A stretch of 64,000 nt of DNA from Pleomorphochaeta sp963678575. Its GTDB lineage: Bacteria; Spirochaetota; Spirochaetia; Sphaerochaetales; Sphaerochaetaceae. Below, piece by piece: positions 53,688-63,570 of the stretch; the first letter of the stretch is position 1; each line of letters starts with the position of its first letter. The notes below the pieces were generated by a model, which had not been told where the DNA came from, ran no database searches, and saw nothing but the letters and a program-made list of their open reading frames with translations. Location of the stretch: positions 1,984,001 to 2,048,000 of the forward strand of contig CAXXHV010000002.1 of the NCBI GenBank assembly GCA_963678575.2. Reading direction: 5' to 3'. The position numbers and the translations under genes were made by a program.

Positions 53688-54278
53688 TTATAGCATTTGT
53701 ATGACTAAACCTCTAATCAATAAACGCAAAGATTCATCATAACTTGCGCTATCCAATTCATCTTTATGCAAAGTTGAAAAATATAAAGCTCTAAAAGCTG
53801 CACTAAAAGCATCAACATTAATATCTGCTTTCACAGGTAAATTTTCCATAATCTTTTCAATCATTGATCGATCATGACTAAAATGCTCTTGTATTAATTC
53901 TTGTGGTAATTTTCTAACTAATAATTCTATTTCATCTGAATTAAGCAATTTTAAAATTGGAGACTCTGCTGCTATTTCAAAAAAATGAAAAAAAAGATTT
54001 GTAAGTTGTTCTTCATCACAATTATTTGAATCAATCATATCAATTGCTTTATATAATTCATTTTCTATTAGCTCATGTTGCTCTAGGATTACTTCAAATA
54101 ATAATGATTCTTTAGATTTATAAAATAGATAAAAAGTCCCTTTTGGAATCTTTACACGATTTACAATCTCATCAACAGTTGTTTTTTTAATACCAAATTG
54201 AGCTAAACATTTTTTTGCTTCTTCTTTTAACCGATTATTTATATATGTTCTTTCTTGCTCTGTATAGCTTTTTGGCAT
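53688..54278 (-). CDS. TetR-family regulator of the ABC-2 exporter
   Basis: A 196-aa repressor with HTH segment KKTTVDEIVNRVKIPKGTFY (about residues 26-45) followed by YLFYKSKESLL, and a helical ligand domain. It lies just upstream of the exporter and both share a distinctive operator, so it very probably represses itself and the exporter until an exporter substrate binds. Confidence 0.9.
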   Translation of the reverse strand: MPKSYTEQERTYINNRLKEEAKKCLAQFGIKKTTVDEIVNRVKIPKGTFYLFYKSKESLLFEVILEQHELIENELYKAIDMIDSNNCDEEQLTNLFFHFFEIAAESPILKLLNSDEIELLVRKLPQELIQEHFSHDRSMIEKIMENLPVKADINVDAFSAAFRALYFSTLHKDELDSASYDESLRLLIRGLVIQML

Positions 54279-54292
54279 TTATTTATCCTTCA

Positions 54293-54322
54293 TTTTGACT
54301 AAACTAGTATTTATAGTCAAAA
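54293..54322. promoter_or_regulatory. TetR autoregulatory operator
   Basis: A perfect inverted repeat TTTTGACTA (54293-54301) and TAGTCAAAA (54314-54322) with 12-base spacing lies 15 bases before the TetR start. A further half-site TAGTCAA occurs near 54342. Confidence 0.65.
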
Positions 54323-54522
54323 TAAAACTAAAATATAAATTAGTCAATATATAAATAATTTACATTCAAAGAAAATCCATTAACAATATCCATACTTTCA
54401 AATCACCTCATACCAATATTACCAAATGTAAATACAACAAATCATACATATAAACTAAACAAATAAAATATGTGAAGATAAAAACAATCACACACAATAC
54501 TGGCGAATCATTACAAAAAGAC

Positions 54523-54741
54523 TCATTTAAGAGCGGAAAAACCTTTTAAAAATTCGACATACCCTAAGGCAATCCATAACTTCAAAGTAGCTTTATCTCG
54601 CCCACCAGTAATTTTGAATTCCCAAAGTCCTAAGGAGTGTTAATTATCAATGAACTAATACAAAGCTTTTGCAATTTGAAATTCTTTGCCCGAAAGACCA
54701 ATCACTGATAATGAATCTACAGCTGATATTAGATCAGTGTA
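54523..54741 (-). pseudogene. Unidentified relic downstream of the RNA methyltransferase gene
   Basis: One frame reads about 70 codons with two internal stops: VDSLSVIGLSGKEFQIAKAL, TAG, TAA, then LGLWEFKITGGRDKATLKLW and LGYVEFLKGFSALK. Its upstream end touches the 3' end of the RNA methyltransferase gene. Coding-like but unrecognised. The rest of the gap 54323-54522 shows nothing. Confidence 0.4.
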
Positions 54742-55865
54742 TTAGAAAGGAGTACAACAGCCTCCACATGATGAGTATGTGGATAGAAATCAAAGACTTT
54801 AACTTCTTTTACTTCATAACCTAGTTTAACAAATTCTTTTATATCTCTTGCTAAAGTTACAGGATTACAAGATACATAAATTATCTTCTTAGCTCCAAAC
54901 TTATTTATTAACTTTGGAACACTTTCATATAAGCCTGTTCTTGGAGGATCCACTACGACTATATCAACACGCTCTTTATTTTTCTTCCCCCATTTCTCAA
55001 CTTCTCCAGTATATGAAATTGCATTTGGAGCATTTATTTTACTTAGTGTTAAACAGTCTTTTTGCTTTTCAACAGCAATAGTATTTTTAGGAAGGAAAGC
55101 AGAAAATGTTCCAACGCCACTATACAAATCCATAACAGAATCACTATCAATTTTTGAAACTACATAATCTAACAACTTTGATAATAACTTTGGATTTGAT
55201 TGAAAGAATACCTTTGCACTTACACTAAAGGGGTGTTCATTTACTGTAATTTTAACTCTATCATTTGAAAAACTAAGTTTATCATCACCAGCAAATACAG
55301 GAACTTGAATATATTGACCCCTAGTATTGTTATTAAACATATTCATTCTTGCAGCTTTAAATATTTCACCATTACCAATTGCTTCATTTATTGAATCTAC
55401 TAGTAATGGACAATTATCTATTTCACAAAGTTCATCACTTTGCTTTTTTAAAAAACCAACCTTTTTATCTGCCATTGATACATGAAATCTAACTCTATTT
55501 CTATAAGAGGTATCAATGTCTGTTTCTGTTGGTAATATTTTTATTTTTGATAAATCAAGTTTAGCTATTCTCTTTAGATGATCAAATACTAATGCTTCTT
55601 TTAGCTTTACTTGTTTCTCATATTTTAAATGCTGGAGGTTACACCCCCCGCATTCAAAATAATGTGGACAAAAAGGGTCAACTCTATCTTGTGAAGCTTT
55701 TATAATATTAGTAATTTTTGCCTTAGCATACGATTTCGTTTCTCTATATATTTCAATTTCAACGACTTCATTAACTAATGCTCCATCAACAAATACAGTT
55801 CTTCCACTTTCTAAAGTTGCAATCCCTTCTCCACCTTGAGCAATTTTATTTATTGTTACTTGCAT
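54729..55865 (-). CDS. TrmA/RlmD-type RNA (uracil-5-)-methyltransferase
   Basis: A 378-aa SAM enzyme that methylates uracil C5 in 23S rRNA or tRNA. An N-terminal TRAM domain (about 1-55) is followed by iron-sulfur cysteines (CPHYFECGGCN and CEIDNCPLL), motif I region DLYSGVGTFSA, VVDPPRTGLYE and the catalytic Cys in YVSCNPVTLARD. GAGGA precedes ATG 55865; an upstream in-frame ATG lies inside the peptidase gene. Short for RlmD (about 430), typical of low-GC homologues. It overlaps the end of pepF by 20 bases. Confidence 0.88.
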   Translation of the reverse strand: MQVTINKIAQGGEGIATLESGRTVFVDGALVNEVVEIEIYRETKSYAKAKITNIIKASQDRVDPFCPHYFECGGCNLQHLKYEKQVKLKEALVFDHLKRIAKLDLSKIKILPTETDIDTSYRNRVRFHVSMADKKVGFLKKQSDELCEIDNCPLLVDSINEAIGNGEIFKAARMNMFNNNTRGQYIQVPVFAGDDKLSFSNDRVKITVNEHPFSVSAKVFFQSNPKLLSKLLDYVVSKIDSDSVMDLYSGVGTFSAFLPKNTIAVEKQKDCLTLSKINAPNAISYTGEVEKWGKKNKERVDIVVVDPPRTGLYESVPKLINKFGAKKIIYVSCNPVTLARDIKEFVKLGYEVKEVKVFDFYPHTHHVEAVVLLSNTLI

Positions 55866-57572
55866 TAACAAATTCCTCAACGTAAGAAGCAACAATATCT
55901 ATACTACTTTGCCAAAATTCTTCACTTTCAATATCACAATCTAATAAAGCCGCAACATTTTTGGCACTATCTTTTCCTGTATGTTCAAGCATATTTCTAT
56001 ATTTTGATACAAAAGTATCACCAAGCTTTTCCTTTTGGGCAAAGACACCTAAAGCAAACAATTGACCAAAAGCATACGGATAATTATAAAAAGAGAAATC
56101 ACTGCTATAATAATGCCCTTTAACGGCCCACATATATGGATGATATTCACTTAATGTTCCATAAGTTTTCATTTGTGATTCAACCATAATTTGACATAAT
56201 TCTTCACTACTTAACTCACTTTCTCTTCTCTTTTTAAACACTTCTCTTTCAAAATAGAATCTGCATAGAATATCAACACATACTTGAGTTGTATCTTGCA
56301 AAAATGTTTCAACTAATGATATTTTTTCCTCTTCACTAGCTTTTCTAAAGCTCCTTGCAATACAATTGTTTCACTAAAAATTGAAGCGGTTTCTGCTAAA
56401 GTCATAGGATAACTTCTAAGTAAATGAGATTTTGGAAGCACAACACTATCGTGATAAGCATGACCTAATTCATGAGCTAAAGTTGATAAACCATTGTAAG
56501 AATAATCAAAATTGCATAATACCCTTGATACTCCTGCATCAGGGAAAGCTACATCATAGGCTCCACCAACTTTATTCTTTCTTGGTTCAGCATCAATCCA
56601 ATTATTCTCAAAAGCTTTTGTAGCAAAATCTCCCATTTCTTTTGAAAAACCGTAGAATTTATCTAATATAAAAGCTTTTGCATCTTCAAATTCATATCTT
56701 TTAACATCTTCACTAATTGGTGCAAATATATCATAAAAAGCTAAATAATCTAAATTTAACATCTGAGCTTTTTTATTTAAATATTTTCTAAATAAAGGAA
56801 GATTTTTTTCTAATGTTGAAATTAATGCATCAATTATTTTTTCATTTATTCTTGATTGAATTAAACTTCTATTTAAAGGCTCATAAAGATGTAAATTATC
56901 TAATGCAATTGTTGCACCTTTAACTCCATTTATTGCTGCAGAATATGCTATCTCATTCTTTTTCAATAATTCAACTTCTTTATTAAAAGCTTCTTTTCGA
57001 ATTTCTCTATCTTTATCAAAAGCAAAGTTTCTTAATTCTGTTACAGTTTTCTCTTCTCCACGATAATCAATTGTAGTTCTACTAATTAGAGCTTCTTGTA
57101 GTCTTGAAAAAGCTTCAGTTCCACTTCTATTTAAATCTGCAGCAATAGCTTCTACTTCAGCACTTGCCATATGAGAATGCTTTTCTAATAATTCTTTTAG
57201 AACAAAAGAATATTCACTTAATTCATTTTCACAGGCATTTAATACTTCTTCTTTATTTTGAGCTAAATAATTAATTACAACAACTTCTAAATTATTAACA
57301 TTTAAACTTAATTTCGACACTCTGTTTAAAGCAAGCATATATTCACTATTATTAGTTTCAACTGATAATAATACTGAAGTATAAGCTTCTAAAGTTTCAT
57401 AAGTATCTAAGACCTTTTCCCATGTCTTTATAATTTCATTTATACTTGCATTATCTTCTATTAAAGCTTTCACTCTTGTACAATCTTCTTGGCAATTTTG
57501 TAGAGCTTGATTAAAATCATCACTATCACAACCTGTATATATTTCATTTAAATCCCAATGTGGTAAAGCCAT
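55846..57572 (-). pseudogene. pepF: Oligoendopeptidase F (M3 family), split by a frameshift
   Basis: Residues 1-410 of an M3 peptidase are encoded at 56313-57572, including the zinc site HELGHAYH and LAETASIFSETIVLQGALEK. The frame then runs out as LVKRKKYH. The correct continuation, ASEEEKISLVETFLQDTTQV, lies in the next frame and leads into the 55846-56301 part (CVDILCRFYFEREVF, YNYPYAFGQLFALG). One base, probably an A in the GAAAAG run at about 56341-56345, is missing. Everything else looks intact, so the lesion is recent, phase-variable or a sequencing error. The uncorrected product lacks the last third, including part of the active-site cleft. Confidence 0.88.
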
Positions 57573-57709
57573 CTCATAACTCCTTATTATATCTATACTT
57601 GTTTTAACTATAATTCATTATCTGATAAGTAATTAAATAGTTTTTATTAATTAATATTATACATTATTAATAATACATTTAAATATTTATGTGGTCAACC
57701 AAATAAAAA

Positions 57710-57734
57710 GGATATCACAGAGTATGTGATATCC
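57710..57734 (-). terminator. Terminator of the glycerol dehydrogenase gene
   Basis: A 10-bp perfect stem (57710-57719 with 57725-57734, 5-base loop) is followed on the minus strand by CTTTTTATTT. It lies 31 bases past the stop. Confidence 0.85.
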
Positions 57735-57765
57735 AAAAATTGAGTGTTAGTAATTTCAATTTATT

Positions 57766-58863
57766 TTAGTTTTTATATGCAATACCTAATTCATTTGCAG
57801 TTATAATTGCTGCATAAACATCATTAGGTGTAACCTCAAAAGGCATGTTTGCCATAGTATCACCTTTAGCACAAGCTAAAGTAGCAACTTTCATTATTTC
57901 TTCTTCTTTAATTTCTTTTATTCCTAAATCCTCAAGAGTTGTAGGAAGCCCTACACTCATACAGAATTCAATAACTTCTTCAATATCTTCAATTGAAGCA
58001 TTTTCTAATACTAATTGTGAAATCGTACCAAAAGCTACTTTTTCACCATGATACATATTATGTGTTTCTTCAATTGCTGTAAAACCATTGTGAATTGCAT
58101 GTGCTGCTGCAATTCCACCAGATTCAAAACCAATTCCTGAAAGATAAGTATTTGCTTCAATAATATTTTCAACTGCTTTTGTACATACTTTATTATCTGC
58201 TGCTAGTTTTGCTTTATATCCATCATTTATTAAAGTTTGATAGCATAATTCACCTAAAGCATTAGATGTTAAAGATCCAGTACCATTAAGACAATTTATT
58301 GCATTTGAAGCTTTACAAGCTCGTGCCTCAAAATAAGTTGCAAGGGCATCACCCATTCCAGCAACAATTAATCTTGAAGGAGCTTTTGCAATAATAGAAG
58401 TATCCATTAATACCATATTTGGATTTTCATTTAAGAATAAATATTCTTCAAATACACCCTCTTCACTATAAATTACAGAAAGTGCAGAACATGGTGCATC
58501 ACTACTTGCAATAGTAGGACAAATAATAACTGGTAATTTTTCATAATATGCTACCGCTTTTGCTGTATCTAAAGCTTTACCACCTCCGATTCCAACAATA
58601 ACTTTTGCACCAATTTTTTTTGCTTCTTCTTGAACTCTAGTTATTTCTTTTTTTGAACATTCACCGTTAAAATAAGTGAAGTTTATTTTAATTGATTCTT
58701 TATCTTTATTTCCATCTTCAATGATGGTTCCTATTCTTTTTTTACCACTTTCAGTAATTAAAACTAATAAATTTGTTCCTAAATTCTTAGCAAAAGAACT
58801 TAAATCATTTAATGCATTTTGTTGTTGTACATATCTACTTGGTCCACCGATTACCATTGCCAT
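57766..58863 (-). CDS. gldA: Glycerol dehydrogenase (iron-type alcohol dehydrogenase family)
   Basis: A 365-aa NAD-dependent dehydrogenase oxidising glycerol to dihydroxyacetone. GIGGGKALDTAKAVAY is the dinucleotide loop and CPTIASSDAPCSALSVIY the GldA signature. Zinc ligands are an Asp in AGMGDALAT and His in AHAIHNGF and MYHGEKV. Length and order match GldA. GGAG lies before the ATG. Single gene with its own terminator. Confidence 0.92.
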   Translation of the reverse strand: MAMVIGGPSRYVQQQNALNDLSSFAKNLGTNLLVLITESGKKRIGTIIEDGNKDKESIKINFTYFNGECSKKEITRVQEEAKKIGAKVIVGIGGGKALDTAKAVAYYEKLPVIICPTIASSDAPCSALSVIYSEEGVFEEYLFLNENPNMVLMDTSIIAKAPSRLIVAGMGDALATYFEARACKASNAINCLNGTGSLTSNALGELCYQTLINDGYKAKLAADNKVCTKAVENIIEANTYLSGIGFESGGIAAAHAIHNGFTAIEETHNMYHGEKVAFGTISQLVLENASIEDIEEVIEFCMSVGLPTTLEDLGIKEIKEEEIMKVATLACAKGDTMANMPFEVTPNDVYAAIITANELGIAYKN

Positions 58864-58973
58864 AATTATATCTCCAATAAATAAATTTTTATCTATAAGA
58901 AATTTAACAAATAATAATCTTTTTGAAAAGTACTTTCGCTATTATTTTATCGATTAATCAAATAAAAAAAGAA

Positions 58974-58993
58974 TGAAAGTTTATTAACTTTCA
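58974..58993 (-). terminator. Terminator of the NtrC/MacAB operon
   Basis: An 8-bp stem (58974-58981 with 58986-58993) is followed on the minus strand by a T-run. It lies 27 bases past the stop of the NtrC-type regulator. Confidence 0.7.
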
Positions 58994-59019
58994 CTCTCAA
59001 TCTAGTATTTATTTCTCAT

Positions 59020-60381
59020 TTATTTTTCTTTTTTATATTCATCAATATCGTATTCACTAATCTTATTAAGTAATGTTCTTCTGCTTATCCCTAATTCTTT
59101 TGAAGCTTTTGTTTTATTTCCAGCCCATCTTAATAATGATTCAATAATTTTTTCTTTTTCAACTTCTTTTAAAGATTTAACTTCTATTGATTTAGAAACA
59201 GACTCACTTGGAACAGTTTTTGCCATACCTACATTATCTTCAATGGAAATGTCATCTTCATGAATTAAAATATCATCACTAAATAAAATAGCTCTTTCAA
59301 TTACGTTTTCTAATTCTCTAACATTTCCGTAATATTGTCCATTTTTTAATTTTTCTAAGGCATTTGGGCTAAATCCAGTAATAAAATCATTACCCATTTC
59401 TCTTTTTAGTCTTGAAAGGATTCCAGCTGCTAATAATGGAATATCATCCCTTCTTTCTCTAAGTGGTGGTAACTTTATTCTTAATACATTTAGTCTAAAA
59501 TATAAATCTTCTCTAAATGTTCCTTCATTTACCATTTTTTCTAAGTTTTTATTAGTTGCAGCAATTATTCTAACATTGATATCTCTTTTTTGAGTATCTC
59601 CAAGTCTTTGAACTTGTCTATCGTTAATAACTGTTAATAGCTTTACTTGTAAATCAAGAGGTAAATCTCCTAATTCATCTAGAAATAAAGTACCTCCATT
59701 TGCAACTTCAAATAAACCTAATTTCCTATTTACAGCTCCTGTAAAAGCGCCTTTTTCATGTCCAAAAAGTTCACTTTCAATTAATGATGCAGGAACACCC
59801 CCAATATTAATGGATTGGAAGGGGCTTTCTTCTCCAAAACTTTGACGGTGTATTTCTTTAGCCACTACACCTTTTCCTGTGCCACTTTCTCCTGTAATTA
59901 ATACATTTGATTTAGTCTTTGCACATCGAGCTATAGTTTTTTTAATATCAACCATCTGAGCTGATTGACCAATAAATGAAGAATTTTCAAAATTATCATT
60001 TTCTATTAAAATCTTTACTTTATTAGCTTCTACCATTTTTTGGATTTTATTAACTAATTCTTCAGGATTAAAAGGTTTTACAATATAATCAGCAGCACCA
60101 CCTTTTAATGCAGAAACTGCATCTGAAATTTCTCCGTGAGCACTTACCATTATAACAGGTATTTCAAACCCTTCTTCTCTCATCCATTTAATTAATGTTA
60201 AGCCATCCATTCCGGGCATTTTTAAATCAACTACCATAGCATCAAAGCTATCGGAAACAAGTAGTCTCTGTGCTACTAATCCATTTTCTGCTAATTCACT
60301 ATCTATATCATAAACACTAAAAAACTGACTCAGTGATGTTCTTATATTTATTTCATCATCTACTATTAGTACTCTCATCAA
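59020..60381 (-). CDS. NtrC-type sigma-54-dependent response regulator
   Basis: A 453-aa three-domain activator: receiver (1-118, phosphoacceptor in VVDLKMPG), AAA+ sigma-54 interaction domain (about 138-370; Walker A GESGTGKG, GAFTGA loop, Walker B GTLFLDELGDLP) and a Fis-type HTH at the end (KTKASKELGISRRTLLNKI). It drives sigma-54 promoters, so the organism must encode RpoN. It overlaps the kinase gene by four bases. Confidence 0.94.
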   Translation of the reverse strand: MMRVLIVDDEINIRTSLSQFFSVYDIDSELAENGLVAQRLLVSDSFDAMVVDLKMPGMDGLTLIKWMREEGFEIPVIMVSAHGEISDAVSALKGGAADYIVKPFNPEELVNKIQKMVEANKVKILIENDNFENSSFIGQSAQMVDIKKTIARCAKTKSNVLITGESGTGKGVVAKEIHRQSFGEESPFQSINIGGVPASLIESELFGHEKGAFTGAVNRKLGLFEVANGGTLFLDELGDLPLDLQVKLLTVINDRQVQRLGDTQKRDINVRIIAATNKNLEKMVNEGTFREDLYFRLNVLRIKLPPLRERRDDIPLLAAGILSRLKREMGNDFITGFSPNALEKLKNGQYYGNVRELENVIERAILFSDDILIHEDDISIEDNVGMAKTVPSESVSKSIEVKSLKEVEKEKIIESLLRWAGNKTKASKELGISRRTLLNKISEYDIDEYKKEK

Positions 60382-61685
60382 CGGCTCCTATGAGGATGGG
60401 ACTGTGATGTCGGTAAAATAACCTGAGCAACTGTACCACCACCTTCTCTTGGAAATAAATTAAGACTTCCACCTCTTGCACTAACAAATTGTCGAGTAAT
60501 TGAAAGCCCAATGCCACTACCTGTCGTTTTGGTAGTAAAGAAAGGATCATAAATCTTTTCTTTTGCTCCTTTTGGAAGGCCTTCCCCTTTATCTTTTACT
60601 TCAATTTCAACTGTTCTTGCTTTATTTCCTTTTTTAATTATAACCTCTACTTGAGGGTTTTTTCCACTCTCAAGCGCATTTTTTATTAAATTTTCAAATA
60701 CGCTTCTAGCTCTTAATTTATCCATCTTAACATAAAAAGTAGAATATGAATATAATTCTATTTTACTTGGAAATTTTAATATTATATCTTGAATAAATTC
60801 AACTAATTCAAATTCACTTGGAATTCCTTCTGGATTATGAAGAAACTCACTTACTTTATCAGTTAATATCTTTATCCTATCCACTTCAGACTGAATTATT
60901 TCTAAATTTGTTTTGTAAGAAGGATTAACTTTAACTCGTAAAATAGCTAATTGAATATTAATTGAACTTAGTGGATTTTTTATTTCGTGGGTTAAAGTTC
61001 TAGCTGCTTGTCCTAAATTTACAAGATTTCTTTGACTTTCTAATTTAATTCTATACTTTCTATTATTTCTATAAATTCTAAATATAAAAATAAATAAAAT
61101 GGTTATCACAGCAATTACTGCAATTAACATCATTCTTAATCTTTGTTGAGTTGCCCTATAAGATGTCCCATCCAGTACGATATATAATACATCCGGAAAA
61201 CTAACTGTAGGAGCTTTAAAATCAGATAATTTTACTAGTGTTGGATCTATAACATCCCAAAGAACTGTTAATCTATTAATAAATCTAATGTAATCAACTG
61301 TATCATTATCATAATTATAGGTAGCTGTTCCTCCACTTGTTTTTGAGCCCCAAGAACTAAAATTATCAACAAGTTTTCCAGATAATATATTCGGGACATC
61401 CCCAAGTGATAGGACTTTTTTACCTGTGTAAGAATAAACCCCTACACCGATAATACCTTTACTTTGTAATTCATCATTAGCTTTTATAGGATCGTCTTTT
61501 ATATAAAAAAACACACTATTAAATGATTGTTCTGCTTCCATCTGAAGTCTTAAATCTTCCCTTTCATTTAATGCGCTAAATAAGAAAAACACAAAAATTA
61601 CAATCAATATGTATGAAACAACAAGGCCACTTATTACAAATAAGTGTTCCTTGCCATTTACAATTGATTTATTAAATCTCTTCAT
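60378..61685 (-). CDS. Sensor histidine kinase partner of the NtrC-type regulator
   Basis: A 435-aa kinase with TM1 (residues 14-37), a periplasmic domain of about 150 residues, TM2 (about 181-203), HisKA with LTHEIKNPLSSINIQL, N box VFENLIKNALESG, G boxes VKDKGEGL and TGSGIGLSIT. NtrB-like catalytic core, own sensor domain of unknown ligand. Nineteen bases beyond the MacB-like permease gene. Confidence 0.9.
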   Translation of the reverse strand: MKRFNKSIVNGKEHLFVISGLVVSYILIVIFVFFLFSALNEREDLRLQMEAEQSFNSVFFYIKDDPIKANDELQSKGIIGVGVYSYTGKKVLSLGDVPNILSGKLVDNFSSWGSKTSGGTATYNYDNDTVDYIRFINRLTVLWDVIDPTLVKLSDFKAPTVSFPDVLYIVLDGTSYRATQQRLRMMLIAVIAVITILFIFIFRIYRNNRKYRIKLESQRNLVNLGQAARTLTHEIKNPLSSINIQLAILRVKVNPSYKTNLEIIQSEVDRIKILTDKVSEFLHNPEGIPSEFELVEFIQDIILKFPSKIELYSYSTFYVKMDKLRARSVFENLIKNALESGKNPQVEVIIKKGNKARTVEIEVKDKGEGLPKGAKEKIYDPFFTTKTTGSGIGLSITRQFVSARGGSLNLFPREGGGTVAQVILPTSQSHPHRSR

Positions 61686-61704
61686 TTAAATATATCCATA
61701 TATT

Positions 61705-62892
61705 TTATTCATAGTTTAAAGCTTCGATAGGATCAAGCTTTGAGGCTGTCATAGCTGGATACCATCCAAAGAATACTCCAACAAACATACTAAAGCCTAC
61801 TGCTACTATAAAGGATTTATAGGAAAGAGTTAAAGTCCACCCCGCTAAATTTGTTACAGCATAGCTAATTAAACTACCGAATAATATACCTAAGAAACCA
61901 CCAATTAAAGTTAGAGTTACAGCTTCTACAATAAATTGTCCTCTAATTACTGAAGGAGATGCCCCTAAAGCCTTTCTAATACCTATCTCTTTTGTTCTTT
62001 CAGCAACTGAAACAAGCATTATATTCATAATTCCAATACCACCAACAAGTAAAGAAATTCCAGCAATAGCTGCTAAAAACAAACTTAATGTAGCTGTAAC
62101 TTCATTTGCCATAGTAGCTATCATTGCAGAAGAAAAACTTGAATAACTATCATTTCCAACAGATGTATCTAAAAATCTATTTATATCATCACTTACTTTT
62201 ATAGTGTCAAACCCTGCTTTTGTTTTAACAATATAAGCTGAAACCACATCAGCATTAATAAGTTTTGTTGTAAAGGTGTTAAAAGGTATAAAAATAGTGT
62301 AGTTAAAATTCATTGAAAAGGCTTGTTCTTTTTCTTTAAGGACACCAACAACTTCATAATTTTTTATAGAGTCTTCTTGCAAAATAAGACTTACGTTCTT
62401 ACCAATTGGGTTCTCTTGGTCAAACAATTCTTTTGCAATACCACTTCCTAATACTACGACTTCTTTTGCATCAATGTTTTGAGAAAGATTATAGGAAGAA
62501 CCTTTATCAAATTCTAACTTTTGTATATTAAAATATGAAGATTCTGTACCCATTATTTGAACACCTAGGAGTTTTTTATTGGCCCTAATTCCTGATTGAC
62601 TTACCATTTGAGGGAGAACAGAATCAATTCCCTCAACACTATTTTTGATAGTTTGAGCAAATTCACTTGTAAAAATATCTTCTGTTCTTTCATTAGGTTG
62701 TGTCCAAATTGTTACAATATCTGTACCACCAGAATTTAAGCTTTTTGTAATATTTGCTGAAGCACTATCACCTAAATTTAATATTGCAACAACAGCTCCA
62801 ACACCAATAACTATACCAAGTAAAGATAAAGCGGTTCTCATTTTACTGCTTCTCATTGCAGATAATGCTAATTTAATATTTTCCCAGAACAT
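61705..62892 (-). CDS. MacB-type ABC permease
   Basis: A 395-aa permease of the MacB_PCD-FtsX type: TM1 with SLLGIVIGVGAVVAILNLG, a periplasmic domain, and a C-terminal block of three helices with ERTKEIGIRKALGASPSVI (the FtsX coupling motif) and DPIEALNYE at the end. MacB normally has ATPase fused; here the ATPase is separate (LolCD-like layout). Three bases downstream of the ATPase gene. Confidence 0.92.
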   Translation of the reverse strand: MFWENIKLALSAMRSSKMRTALSLLGIVIGVGAVVAILNLGDSASANITKSLNSGGTDIVTIWTQPNERTEDIFTSEFAQTIKNSVEGIDSVLPQMVSQSGIRANKKLLGVQIMGTESSYFNIQKLEFDKGSSYNLSQNIDAKEVVVLGSGIAKELFDQENPIGKNVSLILQEDSIKNYEVVGVLKEKEQAFSMNFNYTIFIPFNTFTTKLINADVVSAYIVKTKAGFDTIKVSDDINRFLDTSVGNDSYSSFSSAMIATMANEVTATLSLFLAAIAGISLLVGGIGIMNIMLVSVAERTKEIGIRKALGASPSVIRGQFIVEAVTLTLIGGFLGILFGSLISYAVTNLAGWTLTLSYKSFIVAVGFSMFVGVFFGWYPAMTASKLDPIEALNYE

Positions 62893-62895
62893 AAG

Positions 62896-63570
62896 CTAAC
62901 CCTCTATCTTCCCATCTCTAAGATGGATTTGTCTTCGGCAGCGATTACCTAAATCTCTATCGTGGGTTACAAATACTACAGTTCTACCTTCAGCATTTAA
63001 TTCTTCAAATAATTGCATAATCTGATTTCCCGTTTTTGAATCTAGTGCTCCTGTTGGTTCATCAGCTAATAAAATAGTGGGGTCACTTACAATTGCTCTT
63101 GCAATAGCAACTCTTTGTTTTTGACCACCGGATAATTCATTAGGTCTGTGATACATTCTATCTTTTAAACCAACCTTTTCAAGAGCCTCAATAGCTCGCC
63201 TCTTTCTTTCCTTAGGTTTAATTCCTGCATATAATAAAGGAGTTTCAACATTCCTTAACGCATTTTCTTTACCTAAAAGATTAAATTGTTGAAATATAAA
63301 TCCAACTTTACTGTTTCTGATATATGCTAGTTCTGTTTCATTTAAGCCTGCAGTATTTTCTCCATCTATAAAAATTTTACCTGTTGTTGCTGTATCTAAA
63401 CAACCAATCAAATTCATCATAGTAGATTTTCCACTTCCAGAGGGCCCCATTATTGCGGTAAATTCACCTCTTTCAATATCTAGAGAAACACCATCAAGAG
63501 CTTTAACAAAGAACTCACCTACAAGGTAATATCTTTTTACGTTCTCAAGATGTATTACATTCTTAACCAT
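62896..63570 (-). CDS. MacB/LolD-type ABC ATPase
   Basis: A 224-aa ATPase: Walker A GPSGSGKSTMMN, Q loop IFQQFNLLG, signature LSGGQKQRVAIARAIV, Walker B ILLADEPTGALDSKTG, H loop VTHDR. Partner of the adjacent FtsX-type permease. Overlaps the adaptor gene's stop by one base. Confidence 0.94.
   Translation of the reverse strand: MVKNVIHLENVKRYYLVGEFFVKALDGVSLDIERGEFTAIMGPSGSGKSTMMNLIGCLDTATTGKIFIDGENTAGLNETELAYIRNSKVGFIFQQFNLLGKENALRNVETPLLYAGIKPKERKRRAIEALEKVGLKDRMYHRPNELSGGQKQRVAIARAIVSDPTILLADEPTGALDSKTGNQIMQLFEELNAEGRTVVFVTHDRDLGNRCRRQIHLRDGKIEG

Noticed and set aside
56313..56350. Programmed ribosomal frameshifting in pepF
   Set aside because: There is no X-XXY-YYZ-type slippery heptamer followed by a strong structure, and pepF is not known to need frameshifting; mutation or sequencing error is simpler.
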